Notes: generated by a model from the letters alone, not told the origin. Positions 50,701-61,971 are shown, counted from the stretch's first letter. The stretch is DNA of 64,000 bases from Rhinopomastus cyanomelas (GCA_013400115.1 VXBP01007151.1:310001-374000), one strand, 5' to 3'. Numbers and translations: made by a program.

Positions 50701-50846
50701 AGCAACTCAAGCAGCTAAGACTCTCACTACAAAGCAGCATTTACTATCAGCATGTGTACACCCACGAGGTTTCATCTCTTCCCTGCTTCATACCTAGCAC
50801 TCATCTGACGGGCTCCATGTCATCAGTCCCAGTTTTGGATGCTCAC
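47711..50846 (-). other. Intron between exons 6 and 7
   Basis: After the nested CR1 no repeat is recognised. The intervals 48480-48760 and 50100-50250 are AT-rich, complex and repeat-free, and look like candidate conserved elements. A 32-bp acceptor/donor-framed stretch near 48381-48412 is not in phase. Confidence 0.45.
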
Positions 50847-50892
50847 CTTTCACTGAACTCTGATCTTCCCATGCATTTTTCATTGCAGATCT
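50847..50892 (-). CDS. Candidate coding exon 6 with a CxxxC motif
   Basis: This 46-bp minus-strand exon has a strong donor (GAAAG/GTGAGC) and a mediocre acceptor (TTCACTGGATGGCAG). Two bases enter and two leave, exactly the phase needed between exon 5 or 5b and exon 7. The frame reads ICNEKCMGRSEFSE. Its Cys-x3-Cys pair is followed 14 residues later, across the splice junction, by a Cys-x2-Cys pair in exon 7. Four spaced cysteines of this kind can bind zinc, but no known zinc-binding family is recognised. The weak acceptor limits confidence. Confidence 0.42.
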
Positions 50893-52505
50893 CTGCCATC
50901 CAGTGAACACGACTACATTATAACTAGTCAGAAATCCAAAATGTGAGGCACTTCATGCCTCCAGTATATATGTTCAACAGATGGCTGCCTTAATGGTACC
51001 CTGCTGCACCCTTGTTGAGGCAAGGGCTTACGAGTTTATCCATCAAACTAACAGACTGCCTTGGTAGGTTAGTTCCAAAAGCAAACATGTTGGAATGTTA
51101 TTTTCCTGTTCTGCAATTTCTGTTTTAAAAATAAAATAATTAACAGTTCATGTGTGCAATCTGCTGCGATTGTATCAGGCCAAGAATGCATAACACTTAA
51201 TGATGCAAAGCTGGTGGTAAGCAGACAACGTAAGCAATACGTTTTTGTAGCTGGAACCCGTATTGCCATTTCAGATGCAATTTGACAAACAGGCTGAAAA
51301 CTGCTTTCCCTCCCGCTGCTTTGGCTAGGAGAGTTTTCAAGCCTGATCAGCTTCCAGACTCAGCTCAATATAATGCAGCAGTACCACAAGTGTTGAGACA
51401 AAGAAGGGGACGTCAACATATAGCGGGATCTTCTTTGAAGCAGATATCTGAATTTATGTCAGATCTGAACCATATTATCAACAACACTCTTGCAGACTAC
51501 CAGTTCCAAAGTCACACTGTTTGGGAAGCCGGTTGCCTGCATGGGAAATAAAAAAGGACTATAGATTTTTGATGCCTGGATTCAAGCAGCCACAACAGTG
51601 GGCTCCTGAGCAATCACAATGTCTTCAGTTTTTTCAAGTGTACTGCTACTCTTTGTAAGCTCCCACCCTCAGAACCACCAAGTGCCTCAGATTTTTCAAG
51701 TATTTCTTCCCAACAATGTGTCAGGCAGGGCAGTGTGATTACCCTAATCCACAAGAAAAAGATAAGAAACTGATGTAGTAGTAAAGCTGGGTCTCTGCAC
51801 AGCAATCAGGTTAGCAGAGGCAGAAGACACTCAGTCCACTGAGGAAAGGAGACACCTGAAAGCTAACCAAGAGGTAAAGCCTAAAGCTCTCCTTAGCACA
51901 CGTCCTTCTGACACTTGGGGGACATGTTTCACCCCTTCTCTTCAGCAGAGCTGAGGAAAAGCATGAAGATGTAGAAGCCAGCAGAGGTGTATATGGGAAA
52001 GATAAAGAGGATTGGTCTACTTGCCACTGCTCTGAGTAGGGTGTGCAAATCTACATGCTGGATTTGCTGGATCCAACCAACAGAGCTGGAAGGGAGGTAA
52101 GAGTAGTGCAGGACAGGAGGAGAAGTACAGCATGGACTTCAGAGCAATCTCTCGTCCTTGAATGCCATCATGCTTCCTCTCCTCACCACAAAAGCAATCT
52201 GCTTATGTCAGCAGATCAATAACCTTAAAAAACACACTGCAGAAAGTCTAAAGCCAGAAAAGCAAATCTAAACTTAACATTTTTCTACTCCTTTAAAAAG
52301 CAGGAAAAAATACTCTACTACAATAAAGACCTTGAAGGCCATATTCAAGCCTAGAGTGAGATTTCATGGCCCAATTATGAAACTTGGCATTTTGAGGCTT
52401 ATGTTAGATGCATCAGCATGTTAATGACACGCTGGGATCCAGTGCATGTTAATAAGAAACAGCTGCTTTTCTTTCTAGAGAGCATCATCATTTATAGTTT
52501 TGAGA
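50893..52505 (-). other. Intronic sequence with a plus-strand terminal-exon-like frame
   Basis: The plus strand has an acceptor-like GCCATTTCAG ending at 51274 followed by an open frame to TAA at 51549-51551. It is antisense to the gene and not recognised. Otherwise nothing is seen. Confidence 0.4.
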
Positions 52506-52912
52506 TCATAGAATCATAGAATAATTTGGGTTGGAAGGAACCTTTAAAGGTCATCTGGTCCAACACTCCAGCAGTGATCATGAACATCTTCAACAACATC
52601 AGGTTGCTCAGAGTCGACCTAGAATGCTTCTGAGGAAGGAGCATCTACCAGCTCTCTGGTCAACCTGGGCCAGTGTTTCACAACCCTGGTGGTAAGAAAT
52701 ACTTTCCTTGAATCTAGACTGAATCTCCCTTTGTTTAGTTTAAAGCCCCACTCCTTGCCCCTACTACAAAGTTTGTCAACATCTTTCTTGTAAGCCTCTC
52801 TAAGTACTGAAAGGCCACACTAAAGTGTCCCTGGAGCCTTGTCTTCCCCAGGCTGAACAAACCCAACTCTATCAGCCTGTCCTCCTAGCAGAGGGGTTCC
52901 AGCCCTCTGAAC
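52506..52912 (-). mobile_element. CR1 LINE, GGTTTGG-type, 3' fragment
   Basis: The minus strand runs from two ATTCTATG octamers through the 3' UTR into decayed ORF2 (GGCTGAACAAACCCAACTCT, GCAGAGGGGTTCCAGCCCTC complement). This is the same subfamily as 28433-28530. Confidence 0.88.
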
Positions 52913-54346
52913 CAAAACCAACAGATCCATGATTTTTGGGACACAGTCCGTTCTTCATTCTTGCACATTTTCCTAGGAAAAAGGCAGAAGGACCCAGACA
53001 AGCCGGGGAGCACCTCAGCAGCCAGTGAGAGCTCTGGAAATTAAATCAAATCTGCTTGTAACAAAGGGGCTTTTCATCACAGAAGACAGACAGTGGCTGC
53101 GTACGATCTAAATATTATTATGCACACAATATATTGCTGCAGAGTGATGCAGAGCTTTGATCTCTTGCTGTCTTCTTTGGGTCAGCGCCCTCAAATCCAG
53201 CAATGCCTGTGGCTGTACCAGGTTTCTCTGGTGTTTTTGCTTGTTGAATTGTCTCTCTTGGACCTACAGCACTGGTTTTACTTTTTTCTCATCTTAGTCA
53301 CTATGCTAAAAAATTTCCCATATATCAAGCTGTTATCAGGGTACATTAATCCAGAATGGCTTCTCCAGACAAAACTATCAGATCCAGTTCCTTCGCCATT
53401 CCCTCAGTGACTGGTGCTCAGATATTTAATTCCACCAGCAAGAACTCAGGCCACATATGCTCTTAATTAGCAATGACCTATTAGATCATATCAGCCACAG
53501 GTGAAACTTTGGCCTCATTGAATCAATCAGAATACTGCCTTTATCTTCAATTGAAGTCAGGACTTCACTTAATATACACAGAAGTCCACTTGTAGCAAGT
53601 ACTAAGGTAAATTCCACCTAAAATTATATTCATGCCTTCCCTTTGAAGCCCTGTCCTCACTCTGCTTTAAGTCAGCTACATTTCAACTCCACCAGCACAC
53701 TTCCCATATATCTTAGATTTTGTAATAAACAGCAAAATGAGCTCCGATTACTTTTCCCTCTTCTCTTCTGAGTCCAAAGAAAATTCCAGCGCAAAGGTTT
53801 TCAGACAGTTACAGAGAAATGGCCACAGAGAACAGGCTGGCAAAGCTTTAGCAGGACAAAATGCTGTGATTGCGTGTTTGGCCTTTCCTATAGAGCAGAG
53901 CAGAGCAGCTGTCGTTCCAGCATGCAGTGCTGTCAGCCTTCACAAAAGAAAGTCATGTAAATGTCAAGTCATAGGTATAAAAACAATCCTTCAAAACAGC
54001 GTCTATATATCTGAAAAGTCTGCCTAGCTGTCACCAGAGAAAGTACCACCAGGAATGATGCAAGAACCTGTTTAGGACAAAGTTTTTGAACTAAAGTCAA
54101 ACTTTTCTAGTAGACGAAGCAGCATCCCTCTCTCTCTTCAGGAGGAAAATCTCCTGCTCTTCGACAAAGTGTATGCCCGTCCAGCATCACTACAGTCTGG
54201 CTGAGAGCCAGCCCCTTTCACAGAGTGCCCATCGAAATGTCATATGCAAGCTACCTCCTGAACAAACAGCCTCCAAATTAGATTGCTATTTGGTTGTGAT
54301 ACAGACACAGAAGAGCAATACATCAAACCGTCTCGGCTTGGCTCAC

Positions 54347-54409
54347 CTGCGACAAAGTACTTCACAGTAGATCGGCTGCACTGCAAAATACGCTGTGGCC
54401 GAGCACTGA
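54347..54409 (-). CDS. Possible cassette exon 5b of the unidentified minus-strand gene
   Basis: This 63-bp minus-strand interval has a good donor (CGCAG/GTGAGC) and a weaker acceptor (GTCAATCTCTGCAG). It enters with two bases and leaves with one, so it fits between exons 5 and 6. Because it is a multiple of three it could also be skipped. The frame reads SARPQRILQCSRSTVKYFVA. The opposite strand carries its own donor-like site (GTGCAG/GTAAGC at about 54433) and an open frame over the same bases, so the strand is uncertain. Chance occurrence is a serious alternative. Confidence 0.28.
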
Positions 54410-54853
54410 CTGCAGAGATTGACCCATGTGCAGGTAAGCACCTGCTTAGCACAAGATTCCTTGTTTTCTCCTTCACTAAGACTATCAGTACCTAAATATT
54501 GTGTCCTCCACAGGAGTTTCCAGACAGGCTAATAGCTGTTGATAACAGGAGCTTTTTGTAAATGAGCAGCAACTGCCAAAAGCCATGGATCACAGAGCAA
54601 CCATTTGCTAAGGTGAGGTTATGATATAGCGGAGTAGGGACACAGTAAGAGCTGGAAAGCAGGTACTCAGTGTTTCCTGAATGCCCTGCTAACAAGATCC
54701 ATTTCAAAGAGATGACTAATTAGAACAACAGATATTTAGGATTACACTCGTGTGCAGGTATTTATACATATGCACATAAAGTAGGCGTTCTGGAGGATCC
54801 TGTAAGACAGGCAGACAGAAGAGTTATAAAAACTCTTAACATCTACCACATTT

Positions 54854-54990
54854 CCAGGGTGATGGTTGAGTCACCATGCCTGGATGAGTTTAAAAGTTCC
54901 CTAGATGTAGGGTTGGAGGATACGGTTTAGGGGTGAACTTGTAGACTAGGGTTGATGGTTGGACTAGATGACCAACCTGAATGATTCTAC
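54854..54990 (+). mobile_element. CR1 LINE, 3' fragment with internal deletion
   Basis: The plus strand shows CCAGGGTGATGGTTGAGTCA, the ORF2 end, GGGTTGATGGTTGGACTAGA, then ATGATTCTAC. About 15 bp of the conserved end (the GGTCTTTTCC part) are missing. Confidence 0.82.
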
Positions 54991-55633
54991 AGCTGCTTCT
55001 GTTCATTGACACAGTTGCATTTGATAAGAGGACAACTTTGAACATCAAGGATACTAGCTGATGATAAATCATCAACCCTGGTTTCTAAGTGAGTAAATGA
55101 ACAAGAAGTTACAAACTTCACACATTGAGAGCAACAAAAATGAGTAGCTGCTAACCTGAGCAAGTACTTGTACCCCTAATTATGCTGAGGTGACCTTCCA
55201 GGTCACTGACAGATCCCACGATATGACTGAACAGGCTGAAGGCAAATTCTTTCATAAATTCATCAGATGCCATAATAAACACAATTAGATGCTCCTCCTG
55301 TTCTTCTGAGGCCACTGCCCTTGAATATGATTTCTCTAATGATCAGAAAACATTACCACTGAAACCAACAAGGGAGGAACCTTCCAGACACATTTTTGCC
55401 TGGGAAAATTCTCTCCTCTCACTCTAATAATCTTTATCAGATGATGATTGAATCAAGCACTTTAAGCACAGATTACTGTTGGGCTTTTGAGTTGTACAGG
55501 TCTGTTATTGTTAAAGACTTACACATATTTGCATTAGCAAATCTGGAGCCGATACTGTGACTACAAAAAGCTATCAAAGGGTCTGTGTGTTGGCAGGGCT
55601 CAGTCCAAGTACAAGGCACAGTTCTCTGTGAAT

Positions 55634-56472
55634 CTGCTGGAGGGTAGGGAGGCTCTGCAGCGGGATCTGGACAGGCTGGAGTGATGGGCTGAGCTCAGTT
55701 GTATGAGGTTTAACAAGGCCAAGTGCCGGGTCATGCACTTTGGTCACAACAACCCCCAGCAACGCTACAGGCTTGGAGAAGAGTGGCTGGAAAGCTGCCT
55801 GGTGGAGAAGGACCTGGGGGTGTTGATGGACAGACGGCTGAACATGAGCCAGCAGTGTGCCCAGGTGGCCAAGAAGGCCAATGGCATCCTGGCCTGTATC
55901 AGAAACGGCGTGGCCAGTAGGAGCAGGAAGGTGATTGTGCCCCTATACTCAGCACTTGTGACACCGCACCTCGAGCACTGCGTCCAGTTTTGGTCACCAC
56001 AGTACAGGAAGGACATTGGGGTGCTGGAGCGAGTCCAGAGAAGGGCAACCAAGCTGGTGAAGGGGCTGGAGGACATGTCCTATGAGGAGAGGCTGAGGGA
56101 GCTGGGGTTGTTTAGTGTGGAGAAGACTGAGAGGAGACCTTATTGCCCTCTACAACTACCTTAAAGGAAGTTGTAGCAGGGCTGGTGTTGGTCTCTTCTC
56201 TCAAATTAGTGATGATAGGACGAGGGGAAATGGCCTCAAGTTGCGTCAGGGGAGCTTTAGACTGGATGTTAGAAAGAATCTCTTTACTGAGAGGGTGGTT
56301 AGGTACTGGAATGGATTGCCCAGGGAGGTGGTGGTGTCACCATCCCTGGAGGTGTTTAAGGAATGAGTGGACGTGGTGCTTAGGGATATGGTCTAGCAGT
56401 TAGATACTAGGAGAAAAGGCTGGACTCGATGACCCTGGAGGTCCTTTCCAGCCATGATGGTTCTGTGATTCT
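55634..56472 (+). mobile_element. CR1 LINE, 840-bp well-preserved copy with one frameshift
   Basis: The plus strand keeps a 153-codon ORF2 stretch (55703-56164) from MRFNKAKCRVMHFGHNNPQQ through SALVTPHLEHCVQFWSPQYR to SYEERLRELGLFSVEK. It then shifts by one base near 56120 into the frame continuing as LRGDLIALYNYLKGSC and EVVVSPSLEVFKE. The 3' end (CCAGCCATGATGGTTCTGTG) is of the MSYEERL group. It is 5' truncated and carries few other lesions, so it is relatively recent. Confidence 0.94.
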
Positions 56473-57565
56473 AACATGACGACCACATGTATTCTTGAGT
56501 CACTCTGGCATCCCAAACAAATAGAAATCAGACTTTTTTTTTTTTATTCTTGTTTCATAGTCATCAAAAAACCCCCACACGTTACAATACAGCCAGGTTT
56601 GCAAACATAAATGAACACGGCATCCTAAACTCTCTCATATTAGTATCTTAATGGTGTCATACAATACCCTACTGCTGTTGGAAACACCCCTCATTGGCCT
56701 TTTCCCATGATTAAATCCATGGGATATGGTCACTCCATGATTAAGGAGTATATTAATGATTTACTACTACACTAGTACTCATCTATATTATATTGCTTAG
56801 TAAAATGAAAACTCTGAGATTGTTTATTGATCTGGCTTTTTGCAAAAAGTCTTCTAGCCCCAAAAGAAGTAAATAGAGAAGTTAGACTTTGGACTTCACT
56901 CAGAATAGTGAATTACCATGCCAAATAGATGTAGCTTTGACAAGGTAGCTCTTGGTAAAGATTTAATATATCACTGCTGGCCACCTGAATTGACTTGAAC
57001 CTGCTAAGTAATGTATTTCATTAGAGGGTGTTTGATGGCTACTGACTACAAACATAGGTATTTATTGCAAGTGCAGTACAGACTTAGGCATCTAGCTAAT
57101 AGCATACAGCTCTAAAAACAGTGGCCTGGGCCCCCTGAAAAACTATACAATGAAGATTTCACTTCCAGTGCATGGATTTTATGTGAATGTGACAGCACCA
57201 CCAACTATTAACTGAACGACACGGAACAGATTGAACATGTTTTTGTACTTATCTTCAGTAAATAAGGAGATGTAACAGAAAAAATACCACACAGATACCA
57301 CTGCCTCACAAAGTGGCAGACATCAGTGCAGTGAGAGACACGTATTGGCATACTTTGATGTCCAGTATCAAGCAAAGGAATTAAGGGAAGAGTTATCAGC
57401 ACAACGGTGTTTGCAGTGAAGCTACGGACTCTGCACAGGCTCTGGGCTGCTGGTTCACTGCCCCTACAAACTGAATGTGACATACAACAAGTGCTTTTGT
57501 TAGTGCAAACACAAGAGCTTCTTGCCGTCTTACAGCTATCACTCCCTCAGATCTTGGAAACATAC
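56473..57565 (-). other. Intron sequence downstream of exon 5
   Basis: Contains an 11-T tract near 56534 and no recognised exon or repeat. Confidence 0.5.
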
Positions 57566-57731
57566 CTGTGCACAAGTTCCCTATAATTTGTTTGGAAATG
57601 TCTGTGCAGAGCTCAGTACCACTTTGACACGGGCTGAGAGATTTGTACTTCTTGCCCTGATGAACCACCTCAGCCCTGTTGCGTCTACAGACAGTTTGTG
57701 AATTTAGCTCATCTCTCGGAGACATCATTTT
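57566..57731 (-). CDS. Coding exon 5 of the unidentified minus-strand gene
   Basis: This 166-bp minus-strand exon encodes 55 codons plus one base. The acceptor has a long pyrimidine tract (CTTCATCTTTATCTTGCATG, then CTTTCAAAG), and the donor is ACAG/GTATGT. The frame starts KMMSPRDELNSQ and runs through a basic segment (RRNRAEVVHQGKKYKS) and a cysteine-containing segment (SPCQSGTELCTDISKQ) to GNLCT. Basic and Ser-Pro motifs suggest a soluble, partly disordered region. No enzymatic motif or membrane segment is seen. It exits with one base, so the next exon must start with two; both 54347-54409 and 50847-50892 do. Confidence 0.68.
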
Positions 57732-58028
57732 CTTTGAAAGCATGCAAGATAAAGATGAAGATTACAGAAGCACAAAGTTAAAAAGAAAAAATGGATTAAC
57801 TATGGATTGATCAAACAGAAGGGCATGTGGTTATACAAAGAGGTGCTGCCTGGCACTACTGACAGCAACTTCAAGGTACTCGTGAATTGTTTTACTTGAA
57901 ACTTTTGCACGTGTTAGAAGCCACACATACATTTTCCTGGTGATTCTCACTGCGGCTGAGTTACAATACTTCTCTGTAGGTCATTGGTGATATTACTTGT
58001 GTGTGATTTAGCTTTTAGCTGAACTTAC

Positions 58029-58094
58029 CAGGCAAAGACCAGCCTTGTGGTCAGTGGAAGGAGATGTACTAATTTCTAAGTCATCAAATTGGGA
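58029..58094 (-). CDS. Coding exon 4 of the unidentified minus-strand gene
   Basis: This 66-bp minus-strand exon has near-ideal splice sites: acceptor TTCCTCCCTTCTTTCAG and donor CTG/GTAAGT. It has 22 codons, phase zero at both ends, and one open frame that starts SQFDDLEISTSPSTD and ends AGLCL. The next exon (57566-57731) also starts at phase zero, only 297 bp further on. The peptide is acidic and serine/threonine-rich and looks like a disordered linker. This is one of the better supported exons because sites, length, phase and proximity to a long exon all agree. Confidence 0.6.
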
Positions 58095-58403
58095 CTGAAA
58101 GAAGGGAGGAAAACAAAGCACTAAAACTCAAGGAAAAAAACCTCAGAAAAAGAAACATTTGGCTCAAAGAGCTAAGATGTAAAACAAAGATGTAAAAAGA
58201 TTATGTAAGATGTAAAAAGATATAGACAGAACAGACAGATGGAGGGAAAAATTACCATGACATGACTCACTGGTTCCAAAAGTTAGAAGGAATTAGGGAA
58301 TTGAGGTAGGAGCACACGGCCAGAAGTTCACGCAACACTCAACATAACTTGAATATGTAGCTCACATATCCATTTTGAGAAATTATTCTGAAGAGAGGGA
58401 ATG

Positions 58404-58853
58404 AATGAAGATTAAGAAGGGACTGGAACATCTTTCTTATGAGGAAAGGCTGAGGGAGCTGGGTCTCTTCAGCTTGGAGAAAAGCACTCTGAGGGGTGAC
58501 CTTATTAATGTTTATAAATGTGTAGAAATTGGGTGTCGGGACGATGAAGCGAGGCTCTGCTCAGTATCATCCGATGACAGCACAAGGGGCAATGGGTGTA
58601 AGCTGCAACACAGGAGGTTCCACATCAATATGAGAAAGAGGGTGACAGTGGAGGTGATGAAGCACTGGAATGAGCTTCCCAGGGGGGTTTGTGGAGTCTC
58701 CTTCTCTGGAGACATTTAAAACCCACCTGGATGTGTTCCTGTGCAACTGGATCTAGGGGATCCTGCTATGGCAAGGGGACTGGACTGGTTGATCTTTCAA
58801 GTTCCCTTCCAATCCCTAATGTTTTGTGATTCACTCATTCTGTGATTCTGTGA
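58404..58853 (+). mobile_element. CR1 LINE, 3' fragment (young group) with extra end repeats
   Basis: The plus strand encodes LEHLSYEERLRELGLFSLEK, LRGDLINVYKCVEIGCRDDE and RRFHINMRK, then loses the FFT codons and the frame. The end has GTGATTC, an ACTC spacer, then two ATTCTGTG octamers. It lies 308 bp to the right of exon 4, within the intron between exons 3 and 4. Confidence 0.93.
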
Positions 58854-59009
58854 ATACTGACTAGTCAAAGAAAATTTTAGTGTCCTGAAGGTGCAAGACA
58901 AAGGACTGGTGCACGGTGTGGTGCTCTCAGTGTTGATGCACTGAAGGCATGCTTTTGCTGCAAAGTAGAAGGAAGCTGCAATAGCTGTCAGCAGCCCAGA
59001 AGTACACAG

Positions 59010-59300
59010 AGAAGGAGAGTGACTCTGAGGTTAGGAGCCTGAGTGACAGGGAGGATGTGGCGTTATCAAAATCAGAAGTGAAGAGAGATTGAGAAGAAGA
59101 AGTAAGAGTTCTGTTTTGGCCAGATTAGGAATGATCTGAAGGCAAACCAGCTGGGATTATGTGTCAGGGAGGCAGTCAGATATGCAAGACTAGATGGAAT
59201 GGAGCAGAGGGTTTAAGAGTTATTGGCAGAGAGATGATAGCCAAATCCGTGTAACTAGATGTTGTAATCCAGAGACATGGGTACAGAAATCTCCAGGCAA
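59010..59300 (+). repeat. Possible ancient interspersed repeat, family not assigned
   Basis: The order GTGACAGGGAGGATGTGG, then AGTTCTGTTTTGGCCAGATT, then TATTGGCAGAGAGATGATAG resembles a decayed, once-dispersed amniote repeat. No terminal structure is seen, so this is a weak call. Confidence 0.3.
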
Positions 59301-59799
59301 ATCAAGGAGTGACTAAATCCCTTCTCCGCCACCTCACAGAGGTTTCTACCTAGTTCCAAAGAAATTATCTAAAATAGTGCTGCAAAAACACACATTAAAA
59401 ACCCCCTGTCTCTCCATAAAATCTAAAGATCATACTGTTTCTAAAACTAGGGCAACCACTAAATGAAAGTTAACCCGAACAATAACTTTAGCTAAACTTC
59501 AGGTCACATGCATTTAATATAATGAGATGAAGAATATGAAAAGGCCATTCATAATGGAATTCATCGAGTTAGGAATGCCATGCTTAGCTGCCTTATAACA
59601 TATAATTAATGATCCTATAAAAATCCAGCAGTACGAACTCTCCTGGCTGCCCGCAGAACTGTTCTTTATGCCGGGTAGGGCAAGCAAGCATCTGCTTCCA
59701 CAAATACTGCCCTTTGAGAAGCTGAAAAGCCTTTTTCTCCCCTGCTCCATCAGGGACCGCACTGCCATTTCTATGACATGCTGAGCTTTGAACCGTTAC

Positions 59800-59850
59800 C
59801 CAAATCAGACTATGGCATTTGGCATCCCAGTACACATCTGTCATGATAGA
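59800..59850 (-). CDS. Candidate coding exon 3 of the unidentified minus-strand gene
   Basis: This 51-bp minus-strand exon is a whole number of codons (17). It sits between a long pyrimidine-rich acceptor (TTTTTCTTTAACATTTC, then ACCAATAACCAG) and the donor TTTGG/GTAACG. It reads SIMTDVYWDAKCHSLIW with no stop. Both neighbouring candidate exons also meet it at phase zero, so it could be included or skipped without changing the frame. No domain is recognised. The donor is slightly off consensus at its fifth base. Confidence 0.4.
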
Positions 59851-61345
59851 CTGGTTATTGGTGAAATGTTAAAGAAAAAGTCATTAACTCTCTTCCATTG
59901 CTTCTAATACCCCACCTTCCTCTAGATTATTTATAATCCCCACTAAACCCACCCTCTGTTTATAGTCTTTTAGCACAACACAGAAACATGTACTGTCTGG
60001 AGAGCTGTCTTGCCTTATCCCACTCCCAACCATTTGGTACAACAAAAGACGTTCTCTCTCCATCAAAAAGCCTGATCCCTGCTGAAGCCTTGATGCTCAG
60101 ATTCAAGGTTAAAGGATTAAGGCCTGAAGCATTGAGTACCAGAGGAAAGGAAGCCAAATATCAAAAGAAACACAAAAATCAATCCTCTTCACCGCAGGAG
60201 CAGTGTGAAGAACAAATCAGCTGGGTTGAATCTGAAATTTTCTCTGCATGGCTCTCAAAAATTAGCAGTTATAAATGTAATGGGTAGCTCTGCAAAGCCT
60301 CAGCACCCATGCAAAGCCACAGAGCACAGCTCCACACACCAGTACAGTTTGAAAAGTTTTATGTCAGAATAATTCAGTGCCAAACAGACAAAGTCCACTT
60401 CAGAGGAGGAGAAAGCCAAAGAGCAAGCGAGAGCACGTGTGCCGATATCTTTATATGTAGTCTGTATATCTGTAAGTGGCAGAATCCAGTATTTACTGGA
60501 GTTTGCCTTTTGCTTCAATTGTCTGTGTGCTGAAGTGCAGCCAAGGTCACAAAAGGGGTGGGGGAATGGGTTTTAGCTTAGTGCAGCTGTGATCATGGCC
60601 AGAACAGCAGGGAACAGAGGATTTCTTGCTTAACTTTTAATACCAATGGCTTTTGTTCTTAGTCCTGCCCCATCAGTTCTGATATAAGCTTTTAAATGGC
60701 GTGAAAGTTGTGCGGGTGGGTTTAAAATCTCCTAATTTAAAACTACCTTCCAGAACATTTAGTTTTATAAGATTATTCTTAACTTTTCCAACTCACAAAT
60801 TCCTGGGACATAAGGATATCTAGATTAAACATCATTTTCTCCTCATCCAAGATTACGTATAAAAAGTAACAAAACGATCTGTCTGAAGAAGCAATCCACT
60901 CCAATTTATAAAAATAGGATTCAGGTCTTCAATATTCAGTATTCAATTCAGGCAGTAAACAGTGTCTACATTTTCCTGTAAAGGAGGCATCTGCAAATGA
61001 CTTGCAAAAATGTCTCTCACTGTCTGCGAGTGTTGGCAAGGAACAAACTCCTTCAGGAGATGGCTGAATTTTAAGTATTTCCACCCAAAGAAAGAGACCA
61101 TATCTGAGAATTTTCAGTCCTGATACGTGATATTACAGAACTATACCCATGCAGTAGGCTGGTAGGAAATGCAAGTCTTGTGAAAATACCAAAGCATTCA
61201 AGTTTTAGCAAGCTTGTTTCTTCGTCCTACACGTAGCTGTATTTCTAATGCCAGAGCTCCTCCGCTTCTTGAAGCCCTCACCTAAAGGTTGTATCCTTCT
61301 GCCTACAGAAACTACTTATGGTATCTCCTACTTAAAACCTCATAC
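59851..61345 (-). other. Intron between exons 2 and 3
   Basis: No CR1 and no further exon in phase. A plus-strand open frame of 99 codons (59988-60287) has no splice support. Confidence 0.45.
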
Positions 61346-61386
61346 CTCGGGTCTATCAGTAGGCTCCTGCTCAAGGTTACTTTGGA
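61346..61386 (-). CDS. Candidate coding exon 2 of the unidentified minus-strand gene
   Basis: This 41-bp minus-strand exon is preceded by a strong acceptor (CATCTCCATTTCAG) and followed by the donor GAG/GTATGAG. It begins with two bases that complete the codon left by the previous exon and ends on a codon boundary. The open frame reads QSNLEQEPTDRPE, an acidic and polar stretch with no recognisable domain. The zero exit phase matches the zero entry phase of the exon at 59800-59850. The splice sites are better than typical decoys, but the exon is short. Confidence 0.43.
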
Positions 61387-61936
61387 CTGAAATGGAGATG
61401 ATGTAATGTTGCTGTGTGCAGCATACATGATCATGAGAACAGAATCAGCATAATTCAGGTAAATGTAAGACAGGCAGCTTCAAAACCCTGTCGCGGTTGA
61501 AAGTAAACCTGAAAATGAGATTAGTGAAGCAACCAGGTCAGTGGAAATGAAGTCCTTGCTCCCCAGTTCGATAAGGATCACCATCTACCTTAAGAAATAA
61601 AAGCAAAATGCTAAAACCATGCACGTATAGATATAAAAACTGGCACACATTCCTGTTCAGCAATAAGCTTTTAGTAACCACAGAAGAACAAAAGCTTTCA
61701 CCCTGCACAAGAAAACCTACTACCTCTAGAGTCTGCACATGCCTCCAGTGAAACAAAAATGTGTATCTGACTCTGACTGTACACTCTCGTTACATCACAA
61801 CAGACTCCAGCAGCCATCTGCTGAAGGGATGCTGAGCCTATATATAGTCAGGCAACGCCATGAGAGTAACAGAATCTCATATCTGCACCTAATTCAGTAT
61901 TTGCACTATTGGCAGATCTGCAGGCACTTTTTTTAC

Positions 61937-61971
61937 CAGCCAAACAAGTGTTTGCTCCACAAATATCCCAT
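61937..61971 (-). CDS. Candidate internal coding exon 1 of the unidentified minus-strand gene
   Basis: This 35-bp minus-strand exon lies between a pyrimidine-rich acceptor (GTCTCATTTTTAG) and a donor reading CTG/GTAAAA. It enters with one leftover base and leaves with one. The frame encodes WDICGANTCLA without a stop. Its one-base overhang joins the two-base start of the next exon at 61346-61386 in frame, after a 550-bp intron. It is the most upstream exon found; no exon with the required two-base exit was seen between here and the window edge. At this length a chance match is possible, so confidence rests on splice-site quality and phase agreement. Confidence 0.38.
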
